Shown here in pieces: positions 8,421 to 17,505 of a stretch of 47,772 nt of DNA (positions within the stretch are counted from its first letter, which is position 1; each line of letters starts with the position of its first letter). This DNA is from CAYVIB01 sp964451365 (GTDB taxonomy: Bacteria > Pseudomonadota > Gammaproteobacteria > Pseudomonadales > Cellvibrionaceae), in NCBI GenBank assembly GCA_964451365.1, contig CAYVIB010000037.1:1-47772 (forward strand), in the 5' to 3' direction. Below the pieces are notes generated by a model. It was not told the origin of the DNA. It saw nothing but the letters and a program-made list of their open reading frames with translations, and made no database searches. Made by a program: the position numbers and the translations under genes.

Positions 8421-10655
8421 TTAATGTACATCTTTCCAGTATTCACGGTTAAGCAACCAGGTAAATACCAGAAGCACGCCCAGGAACAAGAAAACATATA
8501 CACCGATACGCTTGCGCTCTTCCGCCTGGGGCTCAGCCATATAAGTCATGAAATTTACTAAATCATAGACTGCGGCATCAAATTCTTCAGGAGTCATAAT
8601 ACCGGCGACTTCGCCAACTTTAAGTGAACCACATAACGCTGTTTCCGCTTCGCCCTGCTCGTTGCGCACAACTTTACCGTGACTGTCACGCATTTCACCC
8701 GGCGCGCATTCCGCGACACCCTGTAGTTCCATCAGGGCATGCGGCATTGCAACATTCTCGAAAACCCGATTATTGACTCCGGTGGGGCGTTCGGGGTCCG
8801 CGTAGAAGTTTCGCAGGAAAGTGTAGACCCAGTCGGACGAGCGCGCCCGTGTCACCAGGGAAAGATCCGGCGGCACCACGCCAAACCAGCGCTTTGCCTC
8901 TTCGATTGACATGGCATTCAGCATCGGCTCGCCGATTTTCTGGCCGGTAAACACCAGGTTGTTAAGCATGACGTCGTGCGGAATGCCCAGGTCATCAGCC
9001 ACTCTCTCATAGCGCACGTACTGCGCGGAGTGGCAGCCCATGCAGTAGTTGACGAAATACTTGGCGCCGCGCTGCAGGGACTCCTTGTCCTGCAAGTCCG
9101 CTTCAAACGAATCACATGGAACCGCGCCGCAGGCCCCGCCAGTGGCGCCAACCACCTTGATCGGCACAAACACCAGCAGCACAAATAATGCCAGCCCGCC
9201 CCACACCAGTGTCTTGCTCAAGCCTTTGGATTGTACCCGCTCGGGAACGGGTTTCTCGGCATCGCGTGCCGTCAGCCAGGGCAACGCGGCAACAAATATC
9301 GCCATGGCAAAACCGTACAGGTAGACCAGCCAGTTAACATGACCTTCTTCCGAGCCCAGCGCGCTTGTCATTGCCGCGCCGGTTGCATAGGCAATCCAGA
9401 GCGCCAGCAAAATGCTGATCGCCATGCCCAAAAAGCTCTTGCGGCCGGCGGCGGTCCAGAAAGGCATGGTCAGGAAGAAGGTGAAGTAGAACAACGTCGA
9501 AATCTGGGCCAACAGGGTTCGGTTGGGTGTCGGTGACTCAAGACCGAGAATACCCAGTATCACGAAGCTGGACGCAAACATGATAACCATGATTTTCGGC
9601 ACCATGCCTTTATATCGCACCGATTTGGCAACCGAGCGATCCAGCCAGGGCAGGAAGAAAAGGATCACAATCGCCGCCGCCATGGCGATAAAGCCAAGAA
9701 GCTTGGAGGTGAACACACCACCCAGGTCAAACGTAACCGCGCGCAACACCGCGTAGAAGGGAGTGAAATACCATACTGGTGCGATATGCTCCGGCGTCTT
9801 CAGCGGATTGGCCTGCTCGAAGTTGGCGTGCTCCAGGAAGTAACCGTTCAGCTCCGGCGCAAAGAACACGATACCCAGGAACACAAACAGGAAGACGGTG
9901 ATACCCACCAGATCGTGAGTTGAGTAATAAGGGTGGAAGGGAATCCCATCTCGCGGAATACCTTTCTCGTCCTTGTTCTTTTTGATTTCGACACCGTCCG
10001 GGTTGTTGGAGCCCACTTCGTGCAGGGCCAACAGGTGCAATACCACCAGGGCCAGCAACACAATCGGCAGGGCCACCACGTGCAGGGCGAAAAAGCGGTT
10101 CAGGGTGGCGCCAGAAATCAGGTAGTCTCCGCGAATCCACTGCACCAGGTCTTCGCCGATATAGGGAATCGCACCAAACAGGTTAACAATCACCTGGGCG
10201 CCCCAATAGGACATTTGCCCCCACGGCAACACATAACCCAGGAAAGCTTCCGCCATCAGGGCAACATAGATAAACATACCGAAGATCCACACCAACTCGC
10301 GCGGCGCCCGGTAGGAACCATAAAGCAGGCCGCGGAACATGTGCAGGTAAACCACCGCGAAAAATGCGGAGGCACCGGTGGAGTGCAGATAGCGAATAAC
10401 CCAGCCGTAGGGCACGTCGCGCATGATGTATTCGACCGAGGCGAAGGCCTGCTCGGCGGTCGGAACGTAACTCATGGTCAACCAGATGCCGGTCAGCAGC
10501 TGGTTGACCAGCACCACCAGTGAAAGCACACCAAAGATGTACCAGAAATTAAAGTTCTTGGGCGCGTAGTATTTGCCCATGTGGGTATCCCATGCGCGTT
10601 GCACGGGCAGTCGAACATCAATCCAGTTCCACAAACCAGTAAGCCATGTATTCAT
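8421..10655 (-). CDS. petB-petC: Fused cytochrome b - cytochrome c1 of ubiquinol:cytochrome c reductase
   Basis: One 744-residue open frame encodes both the b and c1 subunits of the cytochrome bc1 complex. The b part (about 1-475) has heme-b histidines His91, His105, His192 and His207, and the Qo motif PVWY at 293-296. It carries about 70 extra residues with two more hydrophobic segments (about 408-426 and 441-461) before PVPERV. A hydrophobic, signal-like segment (about 482-503) leads into c1, with heme-c site CMGCH at 538-542 and a C-terminal membrane anchor ending NREYWKDVH. No internal Met with a ribosome site exists at the junction. Separate petB and petC genes are usual in this class; a fused precursor is known from Bradyrhizobium FbcH, where it is cleaved after export. 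petA is four bases upstream. Confidence 0.92.
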   Translation of the reverse strand: MNTWLTGLWNWIDVRLPVQRAWDTHMGKYYAPKNFNFWYIFGVLSLVVLVNQLLTGIWLTMSYVPTAEQAFASVEYIMRDVPYGWVIRYLHSTGASAFFAVVYLHMFRGLLYGSYRAPRELVWIFGMFIYVALMAEAFLGYVLPWGQMSYWGAQVIVNLFGAIPYIGEDLVQWIRGDYLISGATLNRFFALHVVALPIVLLALVVLHLLALHEVGSNNPDGVEIKKNKDEKGIPRDGIPFHPYYSTHDLVGITVFLFVFLGIVFFAPELNGYFLEHANFEQANPLKTPEHIAPVWYFTPFYAVLRAVTFDLGGVFTSKLLGFIAMAAAIVILFFLPWLDRSVAKSVRYKGMVPKIMVIMFASSFVILGILGLESPTPNRTLLAQISTLFYFTFFLTMPFWTAAGRKSFLGMAISILLALWIAYATGAAMTSALGSEEGHVNWLVYLYGFAMAIFVAALPWLTARDAEKPVPERVQSKGLSKTLVWGGLALFVLLVFVPIKVVGATGGACGAVPCDSFEADLQDKESLQRGAKYFVNYCMGCHSAQYVRYERVADDLGIPHDVMLNNLVFTGQKIGEPMLNAMSIEEAKRWFGVVPPDLSLVTRARSSDWVYTFLRNFYADPERPTGVNNRVFENVAMPHALMELQGVAECAPGEMRDSHGKVVRNEQGEAETALCGSLKVGEVAGIMTPEEFDAAVYDLVNFMTYMAEPQAEERKRIGVYVFLFLGVLLVFTWLLNREYWKDVH

Positions 10656-10659
10656 CTTC

Positions 10660-11256
10660 TTATGCCTCCTGGTCTTCGCCGATGAGAATCAGGTCATCGG
10701 ACAGGAATTTGTAGGGTGGAACTTCCAGGTTGATAGGCGCCGGCACACCGACAAATACCCGGCCGGCCATATCGAATTTGGAACCGTGACAACGGCAGAA
10801 GAATCCGCCGAGCCATTCACTGCCGCCCAGGTCCTCGGCACCGACTTCGGGCCTATAGGTCGGAGCGCAGCCCAGATGAGTACATAGGCCCAGCAGAACC
10901 AGGATTTCAGGTTTATAGGAGCGAAATTCGTTTTGCGCATAGGTGGGCTGCACCGATTTTTCGGAGCCGGGGTCGCGCAATATATCCTGATCGATTTTTT
11001 TCAGCGTTTCGAGCGTATCGTCCGTGCGGCGAACGATGTAGACCGGTTTGCCCCGCCACTCGACAGTCACCATCTGGCCCGGCTCGAGCTTGGAAATATC
11101 GAATTCGACCGGCGCCCCCGCTGCCCTGGCTTTGGCGCTAGGATTCCAGGACCCGACAAAAGGCACGGCGGCACCGACGACGCCCGCCACACCCACAACG
11201 GACGTCAGCGCTGTAAGCACGCGACGACGCCCCTGGTTTATACCGTCATTACTCAT
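10660..11256 (-). CDS. petA: Rieske iron-sulfur subunit of ubiquinol:cytochrome c reductase
   Basis: A 198-residue Rieske protein of the bc1 complex. The N-terminus has a twin-arginine export signal (GRRRVLTAL, then a hydrophobic anchor to about residue 34). Box 1 CTHLGC (125-130) and box 2 CRCHGS (154-159) are intact, giving cluster ligands Cys125, His127, Cys154 and His157, with Cys130 and Cys156 as the expected disulfide. A GGGGGAG ribosome site precedes the ATG. It is the first gene of the operon and the fused b-c1 gene starts four bases after its stop. Confidence 0.97.
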   Translation of the reverse strand: MSNDGINQGRRRVLTALTSVVGVAGVVGAAVPFVGSWNPSAKARAAGAPVEFDISKLEPGQMVTVEWRGKPVYIVRRTDDTLETLKKIDQDILRDPGSEKSVQPTYAQNEFRSYKPEILVLLGLCTHLGCAPTYRPEVGAEDLGGSEWLGGFFCRCHGSKFDMAGRVFVGVPAPINLEVPPYKFLSDDLILIGEDQEA

Positions 11257-11640
11257 GACGTTTCTCTCCCCCTACAACTTACCGAACGATCAGTATATAT
11301 GTGATTGATTTGATGAACTCCCAACGGAGGCAGGACAAAAGAGACTCATCGTGACAAAACTGAACAACAGTAGGCACGAGCGAGCAATAAACTAAGCCTG
11401 CGAGAAATGTTAGAGGTTCCCCAAGATTGAAAGACGATCACGACCGGCGGTCCCATCCAGCCGCTTTTATTCATTCTCCACCGGTGGATTGCATTTTTTG
11501 CATCACCAGATGAATACGGGCGCAAAATACCCGCATAAAAGCTGCGACATGGTAATGAAATTCACCAATTCTGACAAGGCAAGGCCAGTATTTTAGCGGG
11601 TTCTGCGCCCATTCCCGAGCAAAAGCCGCGCACAGCAAAA
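11257..11640. other. Intergenic region upstream of petA
   Basis: About 380 bases lie between the rpsI terminator and petA. On the minus strand a TATACT hexamer (11292-11297) lies about 36 bases upstream of the petA start codon and could be a -10 element, but no good -35 sits at 16-18 bases. No convincing gene, RNA or repeat is visible in the rest. Confidence 0.4.
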
Positions 11641-11664
11641 CACCCGGGCCAACCGGTCCGGGTG
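11641..11664 (-). terminator. Terminator downstream of the rplM-rpsI operon
   Basis: A perfect 7-bp stem CACCCGG/CCGGGTG (11641-11647 and 11658-11664) with a 10-base loop lies about 30 bases after the rpsI stop. It is followed on the minus strand by TTTTGC. On the plus strand TTTT also follows, so it may work both ways. Confidence 0.7.
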
Positions 11665-11696
11665 TTTTCGCAAAAAAACAAAAAAAGGAAAGCGGA

Positions 11697-12089
11697 TTAA
11701 CGCTTGGAGTATTGTGGTCTCTTGCGCGCTTTTCGCAAGCCGACCTTCTTCCGCTCCACTTCGCGCGCGTCGCGGGTAACAAAACCGGCGGCACGCAGTG
11801 TCGGGCGCATGGCTTCGTCATAAGCCATCAATGCTCGGGTCAGTCCGTGGCGAATCGCACCGGCCTGGCCGAAGCTGCCACCGCCTTTGACTGTGACTTT
11901 AACGTCGAACTTGTCGCCGTTTTCAGTCAGTTCCAGCGGTTGGCGAACGATCATGCGCGCCACTTCCCGGCCAAAGTATTCATCCAGGGGACGGTCGTTT
12001 ACCACGATATTGCCAGTGCCTTGGGAAATAAAGACCCGGGCGGTGGAGGTTTTGCGGCGACCCGTACCGTAATATTGTTCAGCTGCCAT
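11697..12089 (-). CDS. rpsI: 30S ribosomal protein S9
   Basis: A 130-residue S9 protein. Landmarks are YYGTGRRKTSTARVF at the N-terminus, the GGGSFGQAGAIRHGLTRAL core and the invariant basic tail ending YSKR that reaches the ribosomal P site. The gene follows rplM by 15 bases in the universal rplM-rpsI operon and is followed by a clear hairpin terminator. Confidence 0.99.
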   Translation of the reverse strand: MAAEQYYGTGRRKTSTARVFISQGTGNIVVNDRPLDEYFGREVARMIVRQPLELTENGDKFDVKVTVKGGGSFGQAGAIRHGLTRALMAYDEAMRPTLRAAGFVTRDAREVERKKVGLRKARKRPQYSKR

Positions 12090-12104
12090 AGTTTTCTGCT
12101 CCCG

Positions 12105-12533
12105 TTATAGTTTCAGTTCTTGCGGCTGCTGTGCTGTGTGCGGATGCGCATCGCCGGCATAGACCTTGAGTTTTTTGAACATCGCGCGTCCCAGGGGGCC
12201 TTTCGGCAACATGCCTTTAACAGCGGCCTGGATGGTACGCTCGGGAGCCTTGTCGATAAGTTTTTCGAAACTGATGGACTTCAAGCCACCAATATAACCG
12301 GTGTAGCGGTGGTACATCTTATCTTTCGCTTTGTTTCCCGTGACGCGCACTTTTTCGGCATTGATGACCACGATGTAGTCACCAGTGTCGACGTGCGGGG
12401 TAAACTCAGGCTTGTGCTTGCCGCGCAGGCGGTGAGCGATTGCGCTCGCCATGCGGCCCAGCGTCTGGCCTTCAGCGTCGATGATGTACCAGTCGCGTTT
12501 TACTGTGTCAGGTTTGGCACTAATGGTCTTCAT
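12105..12533 (-). CDS. rplM: 50S ribosomal protein L13
   Basis: A 142-residue L13, one of the early assembly proteins of the large subunit. Visible signatures are DWYIIDAEGQTLGRMAS, FTPHVDTGDYIVVINA and the MLPKGPLGRAMFKKLKVYAG motif. It is the first gene of the rplM-rpsI operon. In related bacteria the L13 leader mRNA is autoregulated; I cannot point to the structure here. The upstream gap to zapE is 135 bases and should hold the promoter. Confidence 0.99.
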   Translation of the reverse strand: MKTISAKPDTVKRDWYIIDAEGQTLGRMASAIAHRLRGKHKPEFTPHVDTGDYIVVINAEKVRVTGNKAKDKMYHRYTGYIGGLKSISFEKLIDKAPERTIQAAVKGMLPKGPLGRAMFKKLKVYAGDAHPHTAQQPQELKL

Positions 12534-12668
12534 GTTATGTCTGCCTTGCGAAGGTACGGGTTTAAAAAATCAAATTCGAGTTGACGCCAACAAGGCGCCA
12601 AAAGGAGCGCGGATTCTACAGAAGCCTTTGACCGGTTTCAAGCGGTAAAAGCCGCCAGTTTAACCGCC

Positions 12669-13781
12669 TTAAGCTTTATGCCCACGCCCCAGATATTCCG
12701 TGCTCTGCATCTCCTGGATGCGGCTCACAGTGCGCTGGAATTCAAAGCCGAGACGGCCGCCCTGGTAAAGCTCGGTAACCGGTTTTGCCGCCGACAGCAC
12801 CAGCTTTACGTTGCGGTCGTAAAACTCGTCCACCAGGAAAATAAAGCGCCGGGCCTGGTCATCGTTGGCGGCGTTAAATTCAGGCACCCCTTCAATCAGC
12901 ACCGCGTGATATTCGCGCGCAATTTCGATGTAATCATTTTGCGAGCGGGGACCGTCGCAAATCGCGCGGAACTCAAACCAGACAACATCCTCCGCTTCCT
13001 TGACCACGGGAATCTTCCGGCGTTCGATCTCGATATGAGCGTGATCGGAAATATTCTGCTCGTCCGGCACCAGGCGTTCGAAGCAGGCCCGCATGGCGTC
13101 GCGGGTGGCGGGGGCCGACGAGGAATAGTACAGTGCCGCCCGCTGCAGTGCCCGCAATCGATAGTCGATGCCACCGTCCACGTTGAGCACGCGGGTGTGC
13201 CTGTTGAGCAGGTCGATGGCCGGCAGGAAACGCGAGCGTTGCAAACCGTCACGGTAAAGATCCTCCGGCACGACGTTGGAAGTCGCCACCAGGGTCACCC
13301 CACGGTCGAACAGGGCCTTGAGCAGGTTGGCCAGAATCATCGCATCGGTAATGTCGGAGACGAAGAACTCGTCAAAGCAGATGATACAGGTTTGCCGCGC
13401 CAGCCTCGCCGCCACGATCTCCAGCGGATCCGGCCGTCCCTTCAACTGCTCAAGCTCATGGTGAACATGCCGCATAAAGCGGTGGAAGTGGGTGCGCATC
13501 TTGTTCGGAAACGGCAGGGATTCGAAAAAAATATCCATCAGGTAGGTTTTGCCGCGCCCGACACCACCCCACAAATACAGGCCGCGCACCGGTTCCACGT
13601 CATCCCTACCCAACAACCCGAGGAGACGGCTATACCAGCCGCGCCGGCGGCTTCCCCACCGGCGAACCAGTTCATCGTAAAGTTCCTGCAAGTGCGCCAC
13701 TGCTGTTTCCTGGGCACTGTCGTACTGTAAGCCGCCCGCCGAGAAATTTTCCCGATAGCGCTGTGCCGGCGTGCCGGTCAT
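12669..13781 (-). CDS. zapE: ZapE, AFG1-like cell-division ATPase
   Basis: A 370-residue P-loop ATPase of the AFG1/ZapE family, which binds FtsZ and is needed for division under some conditions. The Walker A GGVGRGKT comes after LYLWGG, Walker B is ICFDEFFVSDI, and the ATSNVVPEDLYRDGLQR segment with sensor residues follows. I chose the ATG at 13781, which has a GGGGAAG ribosome site; a TTG six codons upstream is less likely. It lies between rplM and the divergent zapG, as in E. coli. Confidence 0.95.
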   Translation of the reverse strand: MTGTPAQRYRENFSAGGLQYDSAQETAVAHLQELYDELVRRWGSRRRGWYSRLLGLLGRDDVEPVRGLYLWGGVGRGKTYLMDIFFESLPFPNKMRTHFHRFMRHVHHELEQLKGRPDPLEIVAARLARQTCIICFDEFFVSDITDAMILANLLKALFDRGVTLVATSNVVPEDLYRDGLQRSRFLPAIDLLNRHTRVLNVDGGIDYRLRALQRAALYYSSSAPATRDAMRACFERLVPDEQNISDHAHIEIERRKIPVVKEAEDVVWFEFRAICDGPRSQNDYIEIAREYHAVLIEGVPEFNAANDDQARRFIFLVDEFYDRNVKLVLSAAKPVTELYQGGRLGFEFQRTVSRIQEMQSTEYLGRGHKA

Positions 13782-13993
13782 AAACTTCCCCCAACCCAAA
13801 GTGATATATTAAAAAATCCGCTGTGGCAACAATACCTTACGTTATGAATCCACTCCGAAGCCACGGATTCAGGCTAAACAAAGGTCGATTTATCATCTAA
13901 CGCGACAGCTTTTTTTATGTATTATAGAGAGCTGATGTCCAGCCACGGCTAAAGGACGCCGGCTGGGAAACCTGAACTTCCGGAGGCAAGACT

Positions 13994-14479
13994 GTGTTTT
14001 CACTCGAAACCCTCGTTATGATTAGCGCTATTGTGTTATGCGTTGGTGGACTGATCGGCGCCGTTATCAGCCGCACCCTCATTCCACCGGCGGAGCAGAA
14101 GGGCCTCGAGACGCAACTGCAAAAAACGCGCGAGGAGCTTGCACAATACCAACAGGATGTGGCGCAGCATTTTGCCGAAACTTCCAAGCTCGTCAACAAC
14201 CTGACGCAAAGCTATAAAGAGGTTCACGAACATTTGGCAAAAGGCGCCATCCAGTTGACCAACCCGGATATTACCCGCCAGATACTGCAGGCCGGCGACG
14301 GCCAACTCGGCCTGGAGGCACACGACGTGATAGAGGAGGAAGACCTCCAGCCGCCGCGCGACTGGGCGCCCAAGACGCCGGGCCAGGCGGGCACGCTGAG
14401 TGAAGAGTTCGGACTCAAGGATGACGCCGAGGATAATATTGTTGAACCGTTTACCACGCCGGAGCGCCGGACCGGTTAA
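13994..14479 (+). CDS. zapG: ZapG (YhcB, DUF1043) inner-membrane division-associated protein
   Basis: A 161-residue protein with one N-terminal transmembrane helix (about 5-28) and a cytoplasmic coiled coil (about 35-85, LETQLQKTREELAQYQQDV). The conserved HFAETSKLVNNLTQSYKEVHEHLAKGA block identifies the YhcB/ZapG family, linked to divisome and peptidoglycan synthesis. The start is GTG, with GGAGG 7 bases upstream. It is divergent from zapE and upstream of degS, the standard order. Confidence 0.93.
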   Translation: MFSLETLVMISAIVLCVGGLIGAVISRTLIPPAEQKGLETQLQKTREELAQYQQDVAQHFAETSKLVNNLTQSYKEVHEHLAKGAIQLTNPDITRQILQAGDGQLGLEAHDVIEEEDLQPPRDWAPKTPGQAGTLSEEFGLKDDAEDNIVEPFTTPERRTG

Positions 14480-14516
14480 TCCCCCAGCCGACTGACACTC
14501 CGAGATTCCGTTACCC

Positions 14517-15701
14517 ATGGGAGCATTGTACAAATTCATCCTCTACGTGCGCTGGCCTATCGTTACCGGTTTGCTGCTGGCGCTCGGACTGATGGTGTTC
14601 TTTCCCGAACTCCGCCCGGAAGGCAACGGCGCGACCAACGGGGTTGACGATTATCCGGCCTTTACCGGACAGGAAGAAGGTTGGCAGGGTGTGGTGTCCT
14701 ACGCCCAGGCGGTCAATCGCGCGGCTCCCTCGGTGGTTAATATCTATACCCGCAAGAAAATTATCCGCCGCCGCAACCCGCTGCTGGACGATCCGATGCT
14801 GCGCCGCCTCTTCAACATCGCCGACATTCCGATTCAACAGCGCATGGAGTCCGCCCTAGGTTCGGGCGTGATCGTCAGCGAGGATGGCTACCTGCTGACC
14901 AACAACCACGTTATCAGCGGTGCCGATGAGATCGTGGTGGCCCTGCAGGATGGTCGCGATGCCCAGGCCAAGCTGATAGGGGTCAATCCCGAAAGCGACC
15001 TGGCGGTACTGAAAATTAACCTCGACAATCTCAATCCCATTCCCATTGGCTCGCCGGAAACCGCCCAGGTGGGCGACGTGGTACTGGCTATCGGCAACCC
15101 TTTTGGCATGGGCCAGACCGTGACCCAGGGTATTATCAGCGCCACCCGCCGCCGCGGGTTCAATATTTCCCGGTTTGAAAACCTGATTCAGACAGACGCC
15201 GCCATCAACCCCGGCAACTCCGGCGGTGCCCTTATTGACGCCTACGGCAATCTGCTGGGCATCAGCGTCGCCAGCTATGAACAAAACGGCAGCAACCACG
15301 GCTTCGGGTTTGCCGTTCCTGCCGACACCGCCATCCAGACACTCAAGGACATCGTCAATTACGGCCGCGTGGTGCACGGCTGGCTCGGCGTGGAGGTGGA
15401 AACGGTTTCCCTGAGTCAGCAAAGCGTTCAGGCCCTGAACCTCCCCTCCCCCAATGGTCTGGCGATCACCGAAGTGGACGACGAAGGTCCGGCGGACCGG
15501 GCCGGGCTGCGACCCGGCGATGTCATCATGCGCATCAACAACCAGATCGCCACCCAGTTTATCGGCGGCGCCAATGTGCTCTGGGGCGAACAACTGATCG
15601 CGGAGTCAAGACCCGGAGAAAAGGTAAAAATTGACTTTATTCGCGAGGGGGAACTGCAAAGCCTTGAGGCGGTTGTGGGATCGCGACCGCGAGCGGGATA
15701 G
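14517..15701 (+). CDS. degS: DegS/AlgW-type periplasmic serine protease with one PDZ domain
   Basis: A 394-residue S1C protease anchored by one N-terminal helix (about 9-29). The catalytic triad is intact: His131 in TNNHVI, Asp161 in ESDLAVLKI, and Ser235 in NPGNSGGAL. A single PDZ domain occupies about 280-385 (ALNLPSPNGLAITEVDDEGPADRAG, in pieces). One PDZ plus a membrane anchor fits DegS/AlgW, which senses unfolded porins and starts sigma-E release by cleaving the anti-sigma factor. A 12-base tandem duplication spans the stop codon. Confidence 0.94.
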   Translation: MGALYKFILYVRWPIVTGLLLALGLMVFFPELRPEGNGATNGVDDYPAFTGQEEGWQGVVSYAQAVNRAAPSVVNIYTRKKIIRRRNPLLDDPMLRRLFNIADIPIQQRMESALGSGVIVSEDGYLLTNNHVISGADEIVVALQDGRDAQAKLIGVNPESDLAVLKINLDNLNPIPIGSPETAQVGDVVLAIGNPFGMGQTVTQGIISATRRRGFNISRFENLIQTDAAINPGNSGGALIDAYGNLLGISVASYEQNGSNHGFGFAVPADTAIQTLKDIVNYGRVVHGWLGVEVETVSLSQQSVQALNLPSPNGLAITEVDDEGPADRAGLRPGDVIMRINNQIATQFIGGANVLWGEQLIAESRPGEKVKIDFIREGELQSLEAVVGSRPRAG

Positions 15702-15712
15702 CGAGCGGGATA
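15689..15712. repeat. 12-bp perfect tandem duplication across the degS stop
   Basis: The unit GCGAGCGGGATA occurs twice head to tail (15689-15700 and 15701-15712). The degS stop codon TAG (15699-15701) falls at the join, so the duplication does not change the protein. Confidence 0.8.
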
Positions 15713-15789
15713 GTCACTTCGGATCCTCTCTCCAACCCCAGTCCCGAACATTGAAAAATTCTCCATAGCGAAAATTAATCGCGTTTTAA

Positions 15790-15818
15790 TTGTCCCTTTA
15801 CCGCGCCGCTTGTAAAAA
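15790..15818 (+). promoter_or_regulatory. Candidate sigma-70 promoter for the MFS-copper receptor operon
   Basis: TTGTCC (15790-15795) and TAAAAA (15813-15818) are separated by 17 bases and lie about 47 bases before the MFS start codon. Each hexamer has two mismatches to consensus, so this is only a candidate. Confidence 0.35.
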
Positions 15819-15864
15819 GCCTTCTCTAAAACTCACAAGCTAATAACAACAGGGTCGCTATCGC

Positions 15865-17478
15865 ATGAATAACGGACTTTCATTCCACCACCCTCTCGCG
15901 TTCTGGTTTGGCTGCATATTTATATCGGCAGGTGTGCTCGCCCATATCCCGATGTTTGTCTGCGCGGCGGAAATGGGCTATCGCATGGTGGGCATGCCCA
16001 TGGACGCCACCATGCTCATCGGTATGGGCATGATTCCCCTGGGGCTGCTGATGGCCTGGTACGGCCTGATGCCCCGCCTGGAAGCACTCCGCCACAACAA
16101 TCACGGTACGATCCGTTTTCATGTGGCAGACGATATCCCGCTCAACCGTGAGCACTGGACGCTGGTGATCGCCCTGTTTATCGCCGTGACGGTGGACGTA
16201 ATGAAACCGGCCACACTCGGTTTCGTCATGCCGGGCATGACGGAGGAGTACGAAATATCCAACTCAGCGGCAGGTACTCTCGCGCTGGTGGCGTTAATTG
16301 GTACAGTCCTGGGCTCTGTTATCTGGGGGCGCCTGGCCGACGTGATAGGACGGCGCGCTGCGATCCTGCTGTCGGCGCTGATGTTTACCGGCACTGCTAT
16401 CTGCGGCGCCATGCCGGCGTTCGAATGGAATCTGGTCATGTGCTTTTTAATGGGGGCATCGGCGGGAGGGCTGCTGCCCATCACTTTCACCCTGATGGCG
16501 GAAGTGATCCCCGCCGCTCACCGGGGCTGGCTGCTGGTGGCTCTGGGCGGTGTCGGCACTTCCGCCGGGTATCTGGTGGCCTCCGGCTCGGCTTCGGTGC
16601 TGGAACCATTGTTCAGTTGGCGCGTTTTGTGGTTGCTCGGCCTCCCGACGGGCCTGCTGGTGATATTCCTCAATCGCTTTATTCCCGAATCGCCACGCTT
16701 CCTGGCCAACGCAGGATTGATGCGGGAAGCCCGCGCGGTGCTGGCAAGATTCAATGTACAATTCGACGGCGAGTCCACCGACAACACGGAGGAGAAAGAA
16801 CACAAGGAGTCCGTAGGTTTCATCCAGATGATTCGTGGCCCTTACGGGCGTATCACCCTCGGTTTGGCGGGCTCGGGCATCGCCTGGGGCCTGGTAAACT
16901 TCGGCTTTCTGCTCTGGCTACCCACCAATTTGAGGGAGATGGGTATGAGCATGGAAGCCGCCAACGGGCTGCTGGCCCAGTCCGGCCTGCTGGCCATGCC
17001 CGGAATCGCCATAGTGATCTGGCTCTACCACCGCTGGAGTAGCATCAAAACCCTGGTCCTGTTTATCGCGCTAACTGCCGCCAGCTTAATGCTATTTTTC
17101 ACTCTCGGCCTGCTGAAGATTAATTCCCCCGCTGCCATCACCCTGGCCACAGCCTCCCTGCTGATCAGTTCCAGCGGCGTCATCGCCATGCTGATTCCCT
17201 ATGCCGCCGAAATCTACCCGGTCCACCTGCGCGGCACCGGTGCCGGCACCGTCGCCGCCAGTTCGAAAGCCGGCGGTATCCTGGGCGCCGCCTGCGGCAT
17301 GCTGGGCGTATTCAATAACTTGGCTCTGTCCGCCACATTCATTGCGGTTCCGCTGGTGATTTTTGGCTTGCTGTTATTCAGGAGCGGAATTGATACACGA
17401 GGAAGACGGCTGGAAGAGATACACGCCGAGGTGCTTGGCAAGTCGATTGAGCGGCAAGCCCTCATCGAGTGCCCCTGA
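15865..17478 (+). CDS. MFS transporter with Met-rich two-helix N-terminal extension, probable copper-linked
   Basis: A 537-residue major facilitator. The core from about residue 95 shows the motif-A loop GRLADVIGRRA (155-165) and PESPRFL (274-280), both typical of the sugar-porter-like branch, with about 12 transmembrane segments. In front sits an extension of about 70 residues with two extra hydrophobic segments and many methionines (residues 37-69: MGYRMVGMPMDATM, then MGMIPLG). The TonB copper receptor starts 27 bases downstream, so co-transcription is likely. Met-rich patches commonly bind Cu(I), so inner-membrane copper movement is my inference; the sequence does not show the substrate. 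Confidence 0.85.
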   Translation: MNNGLSFHHPLAFWFGCIFISAGVLAHIPMFVCAAEMGYRMVGMPMDATMLIGMGMIPLGLLMAWYGLMPRLEALRHNNHGTIRFHVADDIPLNREHWTLVIALFIAVTVDVMKPATLGFVMPGMTEEYEISNSAAGTLALVALIGTVLGSVIWGRLADVIGRRAAILLSALMFTGTAICGAMPAFEWNLVMCFLMGASAGGLLPITFTLMAEVIPAAHRGWLLVALGGVGTSAGYLVASGSASVLEPLFSWRVLWLLGLPTGLLVIFLNRFIPESPRFLANAGLMREARAVLARFNVQFDGESTDNTEEKEHKESVGFIQMIRGPYGRITLGLAGSGIAWGLVNFGFLLWLPTNLREMGMSMEAANGLLAQSGLLAMPGIAIVIWLYHRWSSIKTLVLFIALTAASLMLFFTLGLLKINSPAAITLATASLLISSSGVIAMLIPYAAEIYPVHLRGTGAGTVAASSKAGGILGAACGMLGVFNNLALSATFIAVPLVIFGLLLFRSGIDTRGRRLEEIHAEVLGKSIERQALIECP

Positions 17479-17505
17479 TCAGTCTATCGAAATTTCGGGT
17501 ACGCG

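Noticed and set aside
12678..13730. 350-codon open frame on the plus strand
   Set aside because: Entirely antisense to zapE, whose Walker motifs are intact; composition is that of a shadow frame.
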